The notes under the pieces: model-generated
Seen by the model: the letters and a program-made list of their open reading frames with translations, nothing else
Told to the model about the DNA's origin: nothing
The model's database searches: none
Assembly: GCA_023387735.1 (NCBI GenBank)
Contig: JAEWHP010000049.1
Location: 432,504-496,503 of the forward strand
DNA from: Pseudomonadota bacterium
Lineage (GTDB): Bacteria; Pseudomonadota; Alphaproteobacteria; Rhizobiales; Xanthobacteraceae
Direction: 5' to 3'
DNA length: 64,000 bases
Shown: positions 27,150 to 35,522 of the stretch, in pieces
How the letters are laid out: every line of letters begins with the position of its first letter
Position numbering within the stretch: position 1 is the first letter of the stretch
Position numbers and translations under genes: made by a program

Positions 27150-27797
27150 ATGACCCACTATCGCCTCGCCATTTTCGATTTCGACGGCACGCTGGCCGAC
27201 TCGCTTCCGTGGTTTCGTACCTCGTTCCAGGAAACAATTGCGCGGTTCGATCTCGCGCCGGTCAGTCCCGAGGAGCTGGAAGCCATGCGCGGGCTCTCGG
27301 CGCGGGAGATCATGGCGCGGCTCAAGGTCTCGATGTGGCAACTGCCGGCCATCGTCAGCGACATGCGCAGGCGCAAGCTCGCAGCGGCAAGCGAGACGCC
27401 GCTGTTCGCCGGCATCCCGGCGATGCTGGAGAACCTGCAGCGCCTCGGCATCCGGACCGCGATCGTCAGTTCCGACAGCGAGGCATCCGTGAGACTCGTG
27501 CTCGGCCCGACCGCGAACTCGATCACCTGCTTCGACTGCGGTGCGGCGGTGTTCGGCAAGCACTGGAAGTTTCGCCGCGTCGCCCGAAGGCTCGGATCGA
27601 AGCCGTCGGAGACAATCTGCATCGGCGACGAACTCCGCGACATTGACGCCGCTCGCGCTGCCGGCATGGATTCTGGCGCCGTGGCCTGGGGCTACGCGCT
27701 CCCCGCCGCGCTGCAGGCTGCGGGGCCTACGCATTTCTTCAATGCAATCGACGAGATCACGCAGCGGCTTGCCTCAACTCACAACACGCATCCGTAA
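27150..27797 (+). CDS. HAD-superfamily phosphatase
   Basis: 215 residues. Phosphohydrolase with the HAD motif I AIFDFDGTLADS (nucleophile and acid Asp), a helical cap, motif II IVSSDSE (Ser), motif III Lys in the region GKHWKFRRVAR and motif IV IGDELRDIDAARAAG. Subfamily resembles phosphoglycolate phosphatase-like enzymes, but the substrate is not predictable. Its last 19 bases overlap the 3' end of the convergent dehydratase gene. Confidence 0.88.
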   Translation: MTHYRLAIFDFDGTLADSLPWFRTSFQETIARFDLAPVSPEELEAMRGLSAREIMARLKVSMWQLPAIVSDMRRRKLAAASETPLFAGIPAMLENLQRLGIRTAIVSSDSEASVRLVLGPTANSITCFDCGAAVFGKHWKFRRVARRLGSKPSETICIGDELRDIDAARAAGMDSGAVAWGYALPAALQAAGPTHFFNAIDEITQRLASTHNTHP

Positions 27798-29500
27798 TGC
27801 GCCGACGACACCAGCCGGATGTACTTGTCATGCACCGATCCCGGCCGCACCGCGGCGACGGACGCAGGCGCCCGCCAGTCGGCCATGCGCCGGGCGATCT
27901 CTTCCGCTGATACTTCGAGGTTCACCGTACGGGCGGTTGGATCGATCACGATGGTGTCGCCATCGCGTACCGCTGCGATCGGGCCGCCGCGTGCGGCTTC
28001 CGGGGAGACGTGGCCGATCAGGATGCCGTGCGAGACGCCGGAGAAGCGGCCGTCGGTGATCAGGGCGACGTCCTCGCCGAGGCCCCGCCCCTGCAGCTGG
28101 ATCGTCAGCATCACCATCTCGGGCATGCCGGGTCCGCCGACCGGGCCGACATTGCGCACCACGATCACGTTGCCGGGGACGATGTCGCCGGCGCGGATCG
28201 CCGCCATCGTCTCGGCCTCGGACTCGAACACGCGCGCGGTGCCGCGGAACTGGCCCTTCTCGAGCGTCTTGCCTGACAGCTTCAGTAGGCAGCTCTCCGG
28301 CGCCAGATTTCCCTTCAGGACGCTGATGTGATTGTTTGCCGGTGCAATCGGCTTCGACACCGGGAGAACGATCTCCTGCCGGTCCATCTGCTCTAGCGTC
28401 GGTATATCAGCGAGATTTTCGGCCAACGTCTTGCCGCTCACTGTCATGACATCGCCGTGCAGCAGCCCGGCGCGCAGCAGTTCCTTCATCACGACCGGCA
28501 CGCCGCCGATCGCATGCAGGCTGCCCATCGCGAACGGGCCATGCGGCTGCAGGTTGGCGAGCAGCGGCACGCGCTCGCCGATCGCCTGGATGCGCTCGAT
28601 GGTGATCGGCACCTGCGCCTCGCGCGCGACCGCCAGCAGATGCAGATACATGTTGGTCGATCCGCCCATGGCGTAGACGGTCGTGATCGCGTTCTCGAAG
28701 GCACGCTCGGTCATGATGTCGCGTGGCCGGATGCCGGCCTCCATCAGGCGGTACAGGGCGTCGACCGAGGCGCGCGCCTGCGCGCGGACGTCGGCGTGGA
28801 TGTCGCTGGTCGCATCATAATCGGCCGGATGCGAAGCGCCGCGCGGCAGCATCATGCCGATGGACTCCGCAATCGTGCTCATGGTGTTAGCGGTGAACAT
28901 CGCGCCGCAGGTGCCGCTGCCGGGCATCACGTTGCGCTCGACTTCCAGCAGCTCCTCGCCGGACAACCGGCCGGATTCGCTCGCGGCGCGCGCTTCGGCA
29001 TAATCCAGGATCGTGAGGTTGTTGCCCTTGGCGGCCCACGCCCCGAACGAGACGCTTCCCGGCGTGCTGGTGCCGGGATAGAGCACCAGCCCGAAGGCAT
29101 TGGTCCGCGCCAGCGGCATCAGCGCGGCAGCGCCGGTCTTGTCGCAGCCGGAGATCACGATCATCGCATCGCCGTGATGGGCGTAGTGGCCGATCTCGAA
29201 GCAATCGGCGACGACGTCGCGGGAGGCGAGGCTGTAACCCGCCGTCGGCGTTCCCTGCGTGAGCGCATCCGAGACCGCCGGCGCGCCGACGATCAGTCCC
29301 TGCCCGCCACGCTCCGCCAGCAGTTCCACCAGCAGATCGCCGATGGTGCGCACGCGGTTGTTGCAGCGGTGCGCGTTGGTGTAGGCGCTGGCGATCGTCA
29401 CCACCGCGCTCGATTTCGCGGCGCGGTCCGGATCGAAGCCGGCCGCGCGCAATTCGACCCGCCCGCGCTTCCAGTAGGTACTGCTGTCCTTCGTCGTCAT
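27779..29500 (-). CDS. IlvD/Edd-family dehydratase
   Basis: 573 residues. Fe-S dehydratase that removes water from dihydroxy acids. Typical motifs: SGCDKTGAAALMPLARTN with the cluster Cys, MPGSGTCGAMFTANTMS with a second, AMGGSTNMYLHLLAVAREA, and the C-terminal ALITDGRFSGVSHGILIGHVSPEAA. Start ATG 29500 is preceded by GGAG; the longer frame upstream belongs to another reading frame of the next gene. It may be dihydroxy-acid dehydratase (branched-chain synthesis) or a sugar-acid dehydratase, since many alphaproteobacteria hold several paralogues; the sequence alone does not decide. Confidence 0.9.
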   Translation of the reverse strand: MTTKDSSTYWKRGRVELRAAGFDPDRAAKSSAVVTIASAYTNAHRCNNRVRTIGDLLVELLAERGGQGLIVGAPAVSDALTQGTPTAGYSLASRDVVADCFEIGHYAHHGDAMIVISGCDKTGAAALMPLARTNAFGLVLYPGTSTPGSVSFGAWAAKGNNLTILDYAEARAASESGRLSGEELLEVERNVMPGSGTCGAMFTANTMSTIAESIGMMLPRGASHPADYDATSDIHADVRAQARASVDALYRLMEAGIRPRDIMTERAFENAITTVYAMGGSTNMYLHLLAVAREAQVPITIERIQAIGERVPLLANLQPHGPFAMGSLHAIGGVPVVMKELLRAGLLHGDVMTVSGKTLAENLADIPTLEQMDRQEIVLPVSKPIAPANNHISVLKGNLAPESCLLKLSGKTLEKGQFRGTARVFESEAETMAAIRAGDIVPGNVIVVRNVGPVGGPGMPEMVMLTIQLQGRGLGEDVALITDGRFSGVSHGILIGHVSPEAARGGPIAAVRDGDTIVIDPTARTVNLEVSAEEIARRMADWRAPASVAAVRPGSVHDKYIRLVSSAHYGCVL

Positions 29501-29568
29501 GAGGTGCTCCAGGTCTTCTGATTGAGTGCGCGGACTTCGTTGTCCGGCCTGATTGGCACTGATGGGTT

Positions 29569-29919
29569 CTAGCCGGTCTTGCCGTCGTCGAAGCTGACGA
29601 TCACGGCGGCGTTCGCGATGATGATGGAATCGCTTCCGCTCTCGGCCGGCACTTCCAGCCCGCCCTTGACCGCCGTCACGTTCACGGTGCCATACGGCAG
29701 TTCCTTGGCAACGGCTGCGGTATCGACCCCGCTGGGGTCCGGCACCGCAACGGTGACCTCGACGAACATGTCGTTGGCGGTCTTCCCCAGCATCCGGAAG
29801 AAGCCGAGGCTGGAGTGGCGGATGGCGTCCGAGACGGCGCGCCTGGCGGCCTTGGTGCCGTCGCGTCCGTGAACGTCGACGCCCATGCCCATTTCGGTAA
29901 TACAGCGCACCCGTGCCAT
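29569..29919 (-). CDS. Lin0512-family protein
   Basis: 116 residues. Matches the Lin0512 family: MARVRCITEMGMGVDVHGRDGTKAARRAVSDAIRHSSL at the N-terminus, VEVTVAVPDPSGVD in the middle and the C-terminal IIIANAAVIVSFDDGKTG. Function is unknown in the family. It is immediately upstream of the dehydratase on the same strand (68 bases), so they may form a metabolic unit. Confidence 0.85.
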   Translation of the reverse strand: MARVRCITEMGMGVDVHGRDGTKAARRAVSDAIRHSSLGFFRMLGKTANDMFVEVTVAVPDPSGVDTAAVAKELPYGTVNVTAVKGGLEVPAESGSDSIIIANAAVIVSFDDGKTG

Positions 29920-30002
29920 GGAATTTCCTCTTGTTGTTGGCCTGGACTGTTATCCGGCAGGATCCTCCTCTTTCCATCGTCGCTTGCGGCGGCCGCGTCA
30001 AG

Positions 30003-30236
30003 TCAGGCGCGGCCGCCGATCAGCTTCAGCCAGGGCGCCGCGTGGAAGGCGCTCATCAACAGGTACATCGGGACCATGCCGCCGAGGTGCAATGAAGTGC
30101 CCGCCGAACACAGCGCATCCATCGGGGCACCGCCGAAATGCGTCAGCAACGCCATAACCGCGAAGGTCGGCGCCGCCGCCAGCGACAGCCAGCCGGCTAC
30201 GCCTGACGCGGCTCCGCCGGTGCAGGCCTCGCTCAT
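30003..30236 (-). CDS. Small two-span membrane protein
   Basis: 77 residues, not picked by a long-frame view because a larger false frame covers it. It has two hydrophobic segments, VAGWLSLAAAPTFAVMALLTHF and LHLGGMVPMYLLMSAFHAAPWL. The ATG at 30236 overlaps the stop of the upstream DUF899 gene (ATGA), so its translation is coupled. It has no family that I recognise; a link to the DUF899 function is inferred from coupling only. Confidence 0.75.
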   Translation of the reverse strand: MSEACTGGAASGVAGWLSLAAAPTFAVMALLTHFGGAPMDALCSAGTSLHLGGMVPMYLLMSAFHAAPWLKLIGGRA

Positions 30237-30982
30237 GGCTTCGCACTCGAGCTCTCTTTCCGGAACGCGGCCTCGCCGGCGTCCGATATCTCGACCCATC
30301 GCTGGTCCGGCGCGGCGCCCTCGACGTAGCTGTCGTGCCAGTTCCACCACTTGTAGGTCTGGGTCTGCGGATAACCCTCCGGCGAGTCCTCCCACACCTC
30401 CTGCCGGCCGAGCGGCGTGATGTCGAGGTAGTTCCAGGTGCCTCCCATCTGCTCGTCGCCGCGGTTGTTGATGAAGTAGGTGCGATAGATCCTGCCGCCG
30501 TCGTGAATGAACACGTTGGTGCCGTGCCACTCGCCGACGCCGAAATCGGCATCGAAACTGTCGGTGACGGTGTACCAGGGGATCATCTGCCATCCCATGC
30601 GCGCCTTCAGCCTTGCGATATCCGCCTGCGGCGCGCGCGAGACGAAGGCAAGCGTGGTGTCGCGGGCGTTGAGATGGGCGACGTGGGCGACCTGGTCGGC
30701 CACCATCGAGCAGCCGCGGCAGCCATGATCGGGCCAGCCGAACACGCCGGGTTCATAGAACGCGCGATAGACGATCAGTTGACGGCGGCCGTCGAACAGG
30801 TCGAGCAGGCTCGCCTTGCCGGCGGGTCCGTCGAACACGTACTCTTTCTCCACGGCCATCCACGGCATCCGCCGTCGCTCGGCAGCCAGCGCGTCGCGGG
30901 CGCGCGTCATGGCCTTCTCCTTCACCAGCATCTGCTGGCGCGCGGCTTCCCACTCTGTGGCTGAAACGATGTTGGTCTTCAT
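30233..30982 (-). CDS. DUF899 thioredoxin-like protein
   Basis: 249 residues. DUF899 family, a thioredoxin-like fold. YVFDGPAGKASLLDLFDGRRQLIVYRAFYEPG precedes HGCRGCSMVADQVAHVAHLNARDTTLAFVSRAP with the CxxC pair, and the C-terminal half has TDSFDADFGVGEWHGTNVFIHDGGRIYRTYFINNRGDEQ. Members occur near SRPBCC/AHSA1 and ArsR genes, as here. It is the first gene of a pair with the 77-residue membrane protein. Confidence 0.88.
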   Translation of the reverse strand: MKTNIVSATEWEAARQQMLVKEKAMTRARDALAAERRRMPWMAVEKEYVFDGPAGKASLLDLFDGRRQLIVYRAFYEPGVFGWPDHGCRGCSMVADQVAHVAHLNARDTTLAFVSRAPQADIARLKARMGWQMIPWYTVTDSFDADFGVGEWHGTNVFIHDGGRIYRTYFINNRGDEQMGGTWNYLDITPLGRQEVWEDSPEGYPQTQTYKWWNWHDSYVEGAAPDQRWVEISDAGEAAFRKESSSAKP

Positions 30983-31033
30983 GGCTAACTCCTGTCTTGT
31001 GCGATGGTTGTTGTAGTGCTTCGACGTGCCGGC

Positions 31034-31567
31034 TCAGGCCGGTAGCCGCCGGTCGTACTCTTTGTGCAGCCGGCTCCAGCCGTCCCAGAACGATTCCGGC
31101 TCCTCGCCATTGGCGCGGGCCACCAGGACGTCGAGATGCATGTGCCAGCCGGCGCTGACCTTGAGCATGGTCGAGCGATCGGGCAGCCGGCGATGGATCA
31201 CGGTGAGCAGCACGCCCTTGCCTTTGGGCTCCAGTTCGAACGTGACGTCGCCGCTTCCGTTCCAGGCGATCGAAAGCCTGCGCATCGGTTCGAGCTCGGT
31301 GATGCGGCTCTGCATCCGGTTCTCTTCGGAGAATCCTTCCGGCCGTTTGCCGGGCGGATCGTTGAGTTCTGAATTGCGCCAGACCAGTTCGACGGGCGAG
31401 CCGACCTTCATCTCCATGGTACCAGCCGCCAGCCATTTCCGGCGCAACTCGCTGTCGGTGAGATAGGCCCAGACGCGCTCGATCGGACCCGGCAGCAGCC
31501 GCTGGATCTTCAGCGTCGTCGGCTCGATCAACGCGCCATAGGCGTCGGGCTTGGTTGTTGCGTCCAT
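31034..31567 (-). CDS. SRPBCC (AHSA1-like) protein
   Basis: 177 residues. Activator-of-Hsp90-like START-type fold: ALIEPTTLKIQRLLPGPIERVWAYLTDSELRRKWLAAGTMEMKVG at the N-terminus, then VTFELEPKGKGVLLTVIHRRL, and the C-terminal HMHLDVLVARANGEEPESFWDGWSRLHKEYDRRL helix that closes the hydrophobic cavity. It binds a small hydrophobic ligand in an unknown process. The upstream ArsR-type regulator ends 11 bases before its start, so the two are one operon. Confidence 0.9.
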   Translation of the reverse strand: MDATTKPDAYGALIEPTTLKIQRLLPGPIERVWAYLTDSELRRKWLAAGTMEMKVGSPVELVWRNSELNDPPGKRPEGFSEENRMQSRITELEPMRRLSIAWNGSGDVTFELEPKGKGVLLTVIHRRLPDRSTMLKVSAGWHMHLDVLVARANGEEPESFWDGWSRLHKEYDRRLPA

Positions 31568-31578
31568 CGTTCGCTCCT

Positions 31579-31935
31579 TCACTTTCCTTGCTTTTTCTTT
31601 GCCTTCGCTTCGTCCTCGGCGCGCAGCAACGATTCCAGCGCATCGAGATTTTCGTTCCAGAAGCGCTCGTAGCGCCGCAGCCACGCATCGGCCTCCGCCA
31701 GCCGCGCCGCTTCGAGGCGGCATAGATGCGTGCGGCCGCGGATCGTGCGCGTGACAAGCCCGGCTTTCTCCAGCACCCGCAGGTGTTTCGAGGCTCCCGC
31801 GAAACTCATGCGGAACGGCGTCGCCAGTTCCCCGATCGTGCGTTCACGGCCCGCCAGATGACCAAGCATCGCCCGGCGCGTTGGATCCGCGAGGGCATGA
31901 AAGATTGCGTCGAGATGGGCCGAATGCTCAACCAT
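31579..31935 (-). CDS. ArsR-family transcriptional regulator
   Basis: 118 residues from ATG 31935. A winged helix: LDAIFHALADPTRRAMLGHLAGRERTIGELATPFRMSFAGASKHLRVLEKAGLVTRTIRGRTHLCRLEAARL, followed by a helical tail. No metal-binding CxC motif, so it probably belongs to the metal-free ArsR group paired with SRPBCC proteins. A longer frame extends 44 codons upstream but those residues are translated from a dispersed repeat. Its start codon lies inside one of two AACC-N4-GGTT operator candidates, which suggests autoregulation. Confidence 0.88.
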   Translation of the reverse strand: MVEHSAHLDAIFHALADPTRRAMLGHLAGRERTIGELATPFRMSFAGASKHLRVLEKAGLVTRTIRGRTHLCRLEAARLAEADAWLRRYERFWNENLDALESLLRAEDEAKAKKKQGK

Positions 31936-31980
31936 TTGGTTTAGTATAGATGCGCAACACGGATAGTCAACCGCTTGGTT
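31930..31980. promoter_or_regulatory. Two direct AACC-N4-GGTT operator candidates
   Basis: AACC-ATTT-GGTT (31930-31941) and AACC-GCTT-GGTT (31969-31980) are both followed by TA and are 39 bases apart. Each is a short palindrome. The first overlaps the start codon of the ArsR-type gene, the second lies upstream in the expected promoter. The arrangement suits a dimeric winged-helix repressor bound at two sites on one face of DNA. Confidence 0.6.
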
Positions 31981-32007
31981 TAACGTCTTCGTGATCGGCG
32001 GATGACC

Positions 32008-32104
32008 GTCATCCCCGCGCAGGCGGGGAACCAGTACGCTGCGGTCTCTCGATTCAATCACTGGCATCTCTGGAATACTGGGTCCGCGCCTGCGCGGGGA
32101 TGAC
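32008..32104. repeat. Dispersed palindromic intergenic repeat, family B
   Basis: Ends are an exact 18-bp inverted repeat (32008-32025 and 32087-32104, GTCATCCCCGCGCAGGCG). The body, read on the minus strand, is the same as the body of the copy at 16067-16163. It lies upstream of the ArsR/SRPBCC pair and creates the false N-terminal extension of the ArsR frame. Confidence 0.8.
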
Positions 32105-32700
32105 GATTGAATGTGACGCGACTTCGCGATCTCGCGGCGTCATCCGCCCGAGGTTTGCATCTTTGTTTGCTCCCTCACGATAGAGGGCGCAGGGAAGACC
32201 GGGTGCGCGCTGCACCCGCGGTCTCGCGTGCAATATGCGCAAAGCAAAAGCGCACACGAGCATACAGGTTCAGCGGAAACACTCCGGCCTTCCCTGCGCA
32301 GTGGCTTTACGGCTTATAACGTGATCTCCCCGGAGAACGGCTCTTTTGCCTCCGTCGCCCCAAAGAAGCTTCGCTTCTCGAGAACTTGACGCCAGCACCG
32401 CGACGTCAGGACCACACGACTTCGCCGTACGCTCGACGCGCGCTCGTCCTTGCCCGCGCTTCGCGTCCACCGCATCCCACCGCGCGTTCGTGACGTGCGC
32501 ACGCCCCTCTCATCGGGTGGGACGCGCCGATTCAATCACTGATTTGCCCGACGGCACGAGCGGAATGTTTTTGCGCAAAGGGATGGACAGGCTTTGACTG
32601 ATTTGCCCGTCGGGTTGATATGTCGCACGGAACGAAGCACATTGGCCGTTGCGCGCGAGGCGAAGCAGTCCGTAGCCGCTGCACTCACAACGTTGATCCA
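32105..32700. repeat. Repeat-rich intergenic region before the PDF-like gene
   Basis: No credible gene in about 600 bases. It contains an 11-bp inverted repeat GCGCAGGGAAG/CTTCCCTGCGC (32187-32197 and 32289-32299) around a second hairpin GGGTGC-GCGCT-GCACCC (32201-32217). I recognise this sequence style as a dispersed repeat of Bradyrhizobium and Rhodopseudomonas chromosomes; its copy number here needs a genome search. A direct repeat TGATTTGCCCG(A/T)CGG occurs at about 32539 and 32597. Confidence 0.55.
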
Positions 32701-33198
32701 ATGACCGTTCGCCCCATCGTCCGCTTTCCCGATCCGCGGCTGGCCCTTCCCGCGCAGCCGGTGACGGTGTTCGACGGTGCGCTGCGCGAACTGGCCGACG
32801 ATTTGCTGGAGACCATGCATGCCGCGCCGGGGATCGGGATCACCGCGCCGCATATCGGGATTTCGCTGCGGGTCGTGGTGCTGGATCTCGACCCGGTCAA
32901 TGGCGCACGGACCTACGTCAATCCGGAGATCGTCTGGGCTTCGCCCGAGATGATCGTGCATCAGGAAGGCAGCGTCTCGATGCCCGGGGTCAATGACGAC
33001 ATCCAGCGGCATGCGCGCATCCGGATCAGCTATCAGGATCTCGACGGCACCATGCAGACCGAGGAATCGCAGGGCCTGCGCGCGGTGTGCCACCAGCACG
33101 AGATCGACCAGCTCAATGGGATGTTCTGGATCCAGCGGCTGTCACGCCTGAAGCGCGAGCGGCTGGTCAAGCGGTTCGAGAAGGTCTCGCGGAGATGA
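32701..33198 (+). CDS. Degenerate peptide deformylase homologue
   Basis: 165 residues. The fold of polypeptide deformylase is clear over the whole length (IVRFPDPRLALPAQPVT... LRAVCHQHEIDQLNGMFWIQRLSRLKRERLVKR). However, all three catalytic motifs are changed: GxGxAAxQ is GIGITAPHIG (Gln to His), EGCLS is EGSVS (the metal Cys to Ser), and HExDH is HEIDQ (second metal His to Gln). Two of three metal ligands are therefore lost while the catalytic Glu remains. It is likely inactive as a deformylase or uses a different metal site. The start ATG 32701 matches the family N-terminus. Confidence 0.88.
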   Translation: MTVRPIVRFPDPRLALPAQPVTVFDGALRELADDLLETMHAAPGIGITAPHIGISLRVVVLDLDPVNGARTYVNPEIVWASPEMIVHQEGSVSMPGVNDDIQRHARIRISYQDLDGTMQTEESQGLRAVCHQHEIDQLNGMFWIQRLSRLKRERLVKRFEKVSRR

Positions 33199-33202
33199 CT
33201 CC

Positions 33203-33329
33203 GTCATTCTCCGATGTGCAATTGCACATCGTAGGCGATGGGAAGCATCGAACCCGGAATCCATCTGGCAGCACGTTCCGCGGTGAAATGGATTCCGGGT
33301 TCGCGCCAAGGGGCGCGCCCCGGAATGAC
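33203..33329. repeat. Dispersed palindromic intergenic repeat, family A
   Basis: Begins GTCATTCTCCGATGTGCAATTGCACATCG and ends GCGCGCCCCGGAATGAC, with an inner palindrome GAACCCGGAATCCAT... paired with ATGGATTCCGGGTTC. It has the ends and layout of the copy at 1604-1703. It lies between two convergent genes. Confidence 0.65.
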
Positions 33330-33340
33330 TACGGAGGGAT

Positions 33341-34549
33341 TCACGCCGGCGCTGGCGCCGTCCTTCCCACCGGCACCGGGCGGAACGTCATCATGATCAG
33401 GAACGCGCCGAGGCCCATGATCCACGAGCCGATGTAGAGCCAGGCGTAGCTGGCGAACGTGTCGTAGATCAGACCTCCGGCCAGCGGTCCCATCGCCATG
33501 CCGAGACTTCCGGCCATGGCGGTGCCGCCGATGACGGTGCCCATCATCCGCAGCGGGAAGTTTTCGCGCGCCAGAACGGCATACAGCGGCATGGTGCCGG
33601 CATAGATGAAGCCGAACAGTGCCGCTACCGCGTAGAACGCAGCCAGATCGCGCACGAAGACATAACCCAGCGCGCCGAACGCCTGTGCCAGCAGGCCGAG
33701 AACGAGCACGCGCTTGGCGCCAAAACGATCGCCGAGCAGGCCAAAGGCGATGCGGCCACCCATGCCGGCGAGGCCCTCGACGCTGTAGATGGTGACCGCC
33801 GCAATCAGCGGAATGCCGCAACTGACGGCATAGCTCACAGTATGGATGATCGGGCCGGAATGCGTGGCGCAGCAGAAGAAGTTCGTCAGCAGCAGGATGA
33901 TGAATTGCGGCGAGCGGAGCGCCTGTGCCATTGACATCTCCTGCCCCGCCTCACCCGCCGGGACAGATCCCCCGCTCTCGAGCGCCGGCGCGCGCCGCAC
34001 CAGCAGCGAGACCGGGATCATGATCGCGCCGATAACGAGCGCCACGATCTGCATCGAGGTGCGCCAGTCATGGTTCGAAACCAGCCAGGCGGCGAGCGGC
34101 GACATGGTCATCGGCGCCATGCCCATCCCGGCCGAAACCAGCGACACCGCGAGGCTGCGATGGGTATCGAACCAGCCGGTGACGCACGCCATCATCGGCG
34201 CAAAGATCGCAGCGGTCGCAGCTCCCACCAGCAGCCCGAACATGAACTGGAAAGCGACCAGCGATGTCGCGAGGCTGGCCAGCCCCAGACTTGCCGCCAG
34301 CACGACCGACCCGGTTAGCACCACCGGCAACGGCCCGAAGCGGTCGGACAAGGTGCCCCAGATCATGCTGGTGCAGGCCATCGCGAGGAATCCGATGGTC
34401 ATGGCGCTGGATATGCCGGTCACGGACCAGCCGGTTTCCCGCGCAATCGGCTGCAGGAACACCGGCAGCGAGAACATGCCGCCGATGGCGACGCAGCCGA
34501 GCAGGCCACCGGCGGCGACGATCACCCAGCGATACCTGGAATTTTCCAT
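33341..34549 (-). CDS. MFS transporter, monocarboxylate/oxalate-like
   Basis: 402 residues and 12 membrane helices. The N-terminal helix YRWVIVAAGGLLGCVAIGGMFSLPVFLQPIARETGWS and the loop GTLSDRFGPLPVVLTG are typical of the MCT/OFA branch of the MFS. The second half carries GRIAFGLLGDRFGAKRVLVLG and PLYAVLARENFPLRMMGTVIGG. Probable proton-coupled uptake of a small organic anion; the substrate is unknown. Confidence 0.88.
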   Translation of the reverse strand: MENSRYRWVIVAAGGLLGCVAIGGMFSLPVFLQPIARETGWSVTGISSAMTIGFLAMACTSMIWGTLSDRFGPLPVVLTGSVVLAASLGLASLATSLVAFQFMFGLLVGAATAAIFAPMMACVTGWFDTHRSLAVSLVSAGMGMAPMTMSPLAAWLVSNHDWRTSMQIVALVIGAIMIPVSLLVRRAPALESGGSVPAGEAGQEMSMAQALRSPQFIILLLTNFFCCATHSGPIIHTVSYAVSCGIPLIAAVTIYSVEGLAGMGGRIAFGLLGDRFGAKRVLVLGLLAQAFGALGYVFVRDLAAFYAVAALFGFIYAGTMPLYAVLARENFPLRMMGTVIGGTAMAGSLGMAMGPLAGGLIYDTFASYAWLYIGSWIMGLGAFLIMMTFRPVPVGRTAPAPA

Positions 34550-34624
34550 ATCCGATCTCCACCACAGTTTCTTTCTGGGTGGAAGACGAAGGGGATCGGC
34601 GGGAACCGACAGTCTAGCGGCGAA

Positions 34625-35425
34625 TTATTTTGTTGGGGCGCGCGGGTCGGCAGGCCTGTGGGGGCCACGACGATCGACCAGCGCCTGCCAGTTGTGCTTC
34701 GAGGCAAGCACCAGGGCGATGAGAACCAGCCAGCAGTCGCCGCGCCATTGCGCGATGGTAGAGATCGAAAGCGTGCGAAAGACCCGCTCGTCGATATCAA
34801 GAAAGCCGTCGGGCGCGGAGCCCGATCCGTTCGCCCACTTCATCGAGGCTTGCCGCGGAACAAGGAGTCCGGCATTCCGGAGCGCCTTCGCGAAAGCTTC
34901 CGCCCGCTGACAGTCGTCGCGATAGTCCTGGCAGATCTGCATCGCCTTGCGTGCAGTATCCGTCGGCCGTCCCTCGTCATCGAAGAACCTGCTCGCGCCT
35001 TCCGCCTGATCGATATTCCCGACGAAGCGGTCCGAAGCGGTGTCGATCGCGAGCATCGGCTCAACGCAATCCGGCATCGTCGTCAGGGCGAAAGGGTAGC
35101 GGCGAATGTATCCGGGCACATAGTGACCGGGCCGCCATGTGCCGTCGGGTTCGACGAAATGATTCGCGCCCCCTTCGCCGAGCACGACGACCGGGGCGAG
35201 CTCGGCGGCGGCGAACACGATCGGATAGTGCCGGGCCGCGAGCGGAAATTCGCTGACGCCGATTGGAACGGTGACCGCGCCTCTCGCGAAGTCGTAGCCC
35301 TTCGAGCCCGTCAGACCGCTCCGGACGTTCGGCCCCGACCGCAACAGGACCGGGTTTTGGTAGAACAGCGGCGGCGCCGGCGACTTGGTCGCTCTTGCCA
35401 GCCTCATTTCACGGTTCACTTGCAT
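34625..35425 (-). CDS. SapC-family protein
   Basis: 266 residues. SapC family (named after a Campylobacter S-layer protein): ARGAVTVPIGVSEFPLAARHYPIVFA near residue 45, then VEPDGTWRPGHYVPGYIRRYPFAL and DEGRPTDTARKAMQICQDYRDD. Biochemical function is unknown and no signal peptide is seen. ATG 35425 is used; ATG 35407 is possible. It lies between an MFS and an amidase gene on the same strand, without evident coupling. Confidence 0.88.
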   Translation of the reverse strand: MQVNREMRLARATKSPAPPLFYQNPVLLRSGPNVRSGLTGSKGYDFARGAVTVPIGVSEFPLAARHYPIVFAAAELAPVVVLGEGGANHFVEPDGTWRPGHYVPGYIRRYPFALTTMPDCVEPMLAIDTASDRFVGNIDQAEGASRFFDDEGRPTDTARKAMQICQDYRDDCQRAEAFAKALRNAGLLVPRQASMKWANGSGSAPDGFLDIDERVFRTLSISTIAQWRGDCWLVLIALVLASKHNWQALVDRRGPHRPADPRAPTK

Positions 35426-35522
35426 CGAGACTCAGGCCTCAGAGCCAAACGCCGTTGGTGCGAGCAGTCTGATCGATGAGGCTGGAGCCAAACTGACCGC
35501 CGTAGGCGGCCGCCGGGGCTAC

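Noticed and set aside
27779..30001. A 740-codon dehydratase
   Set aside because: The upstream third overlaps the Lin0512 gene in another frame; GGAG and ATG at 29500 give a normal length.
31936..32067. N-terminal extension of the ArsR regulator
   Set aside because: The residues come from a family B repeat and end in an ordinary ATG at 31935.
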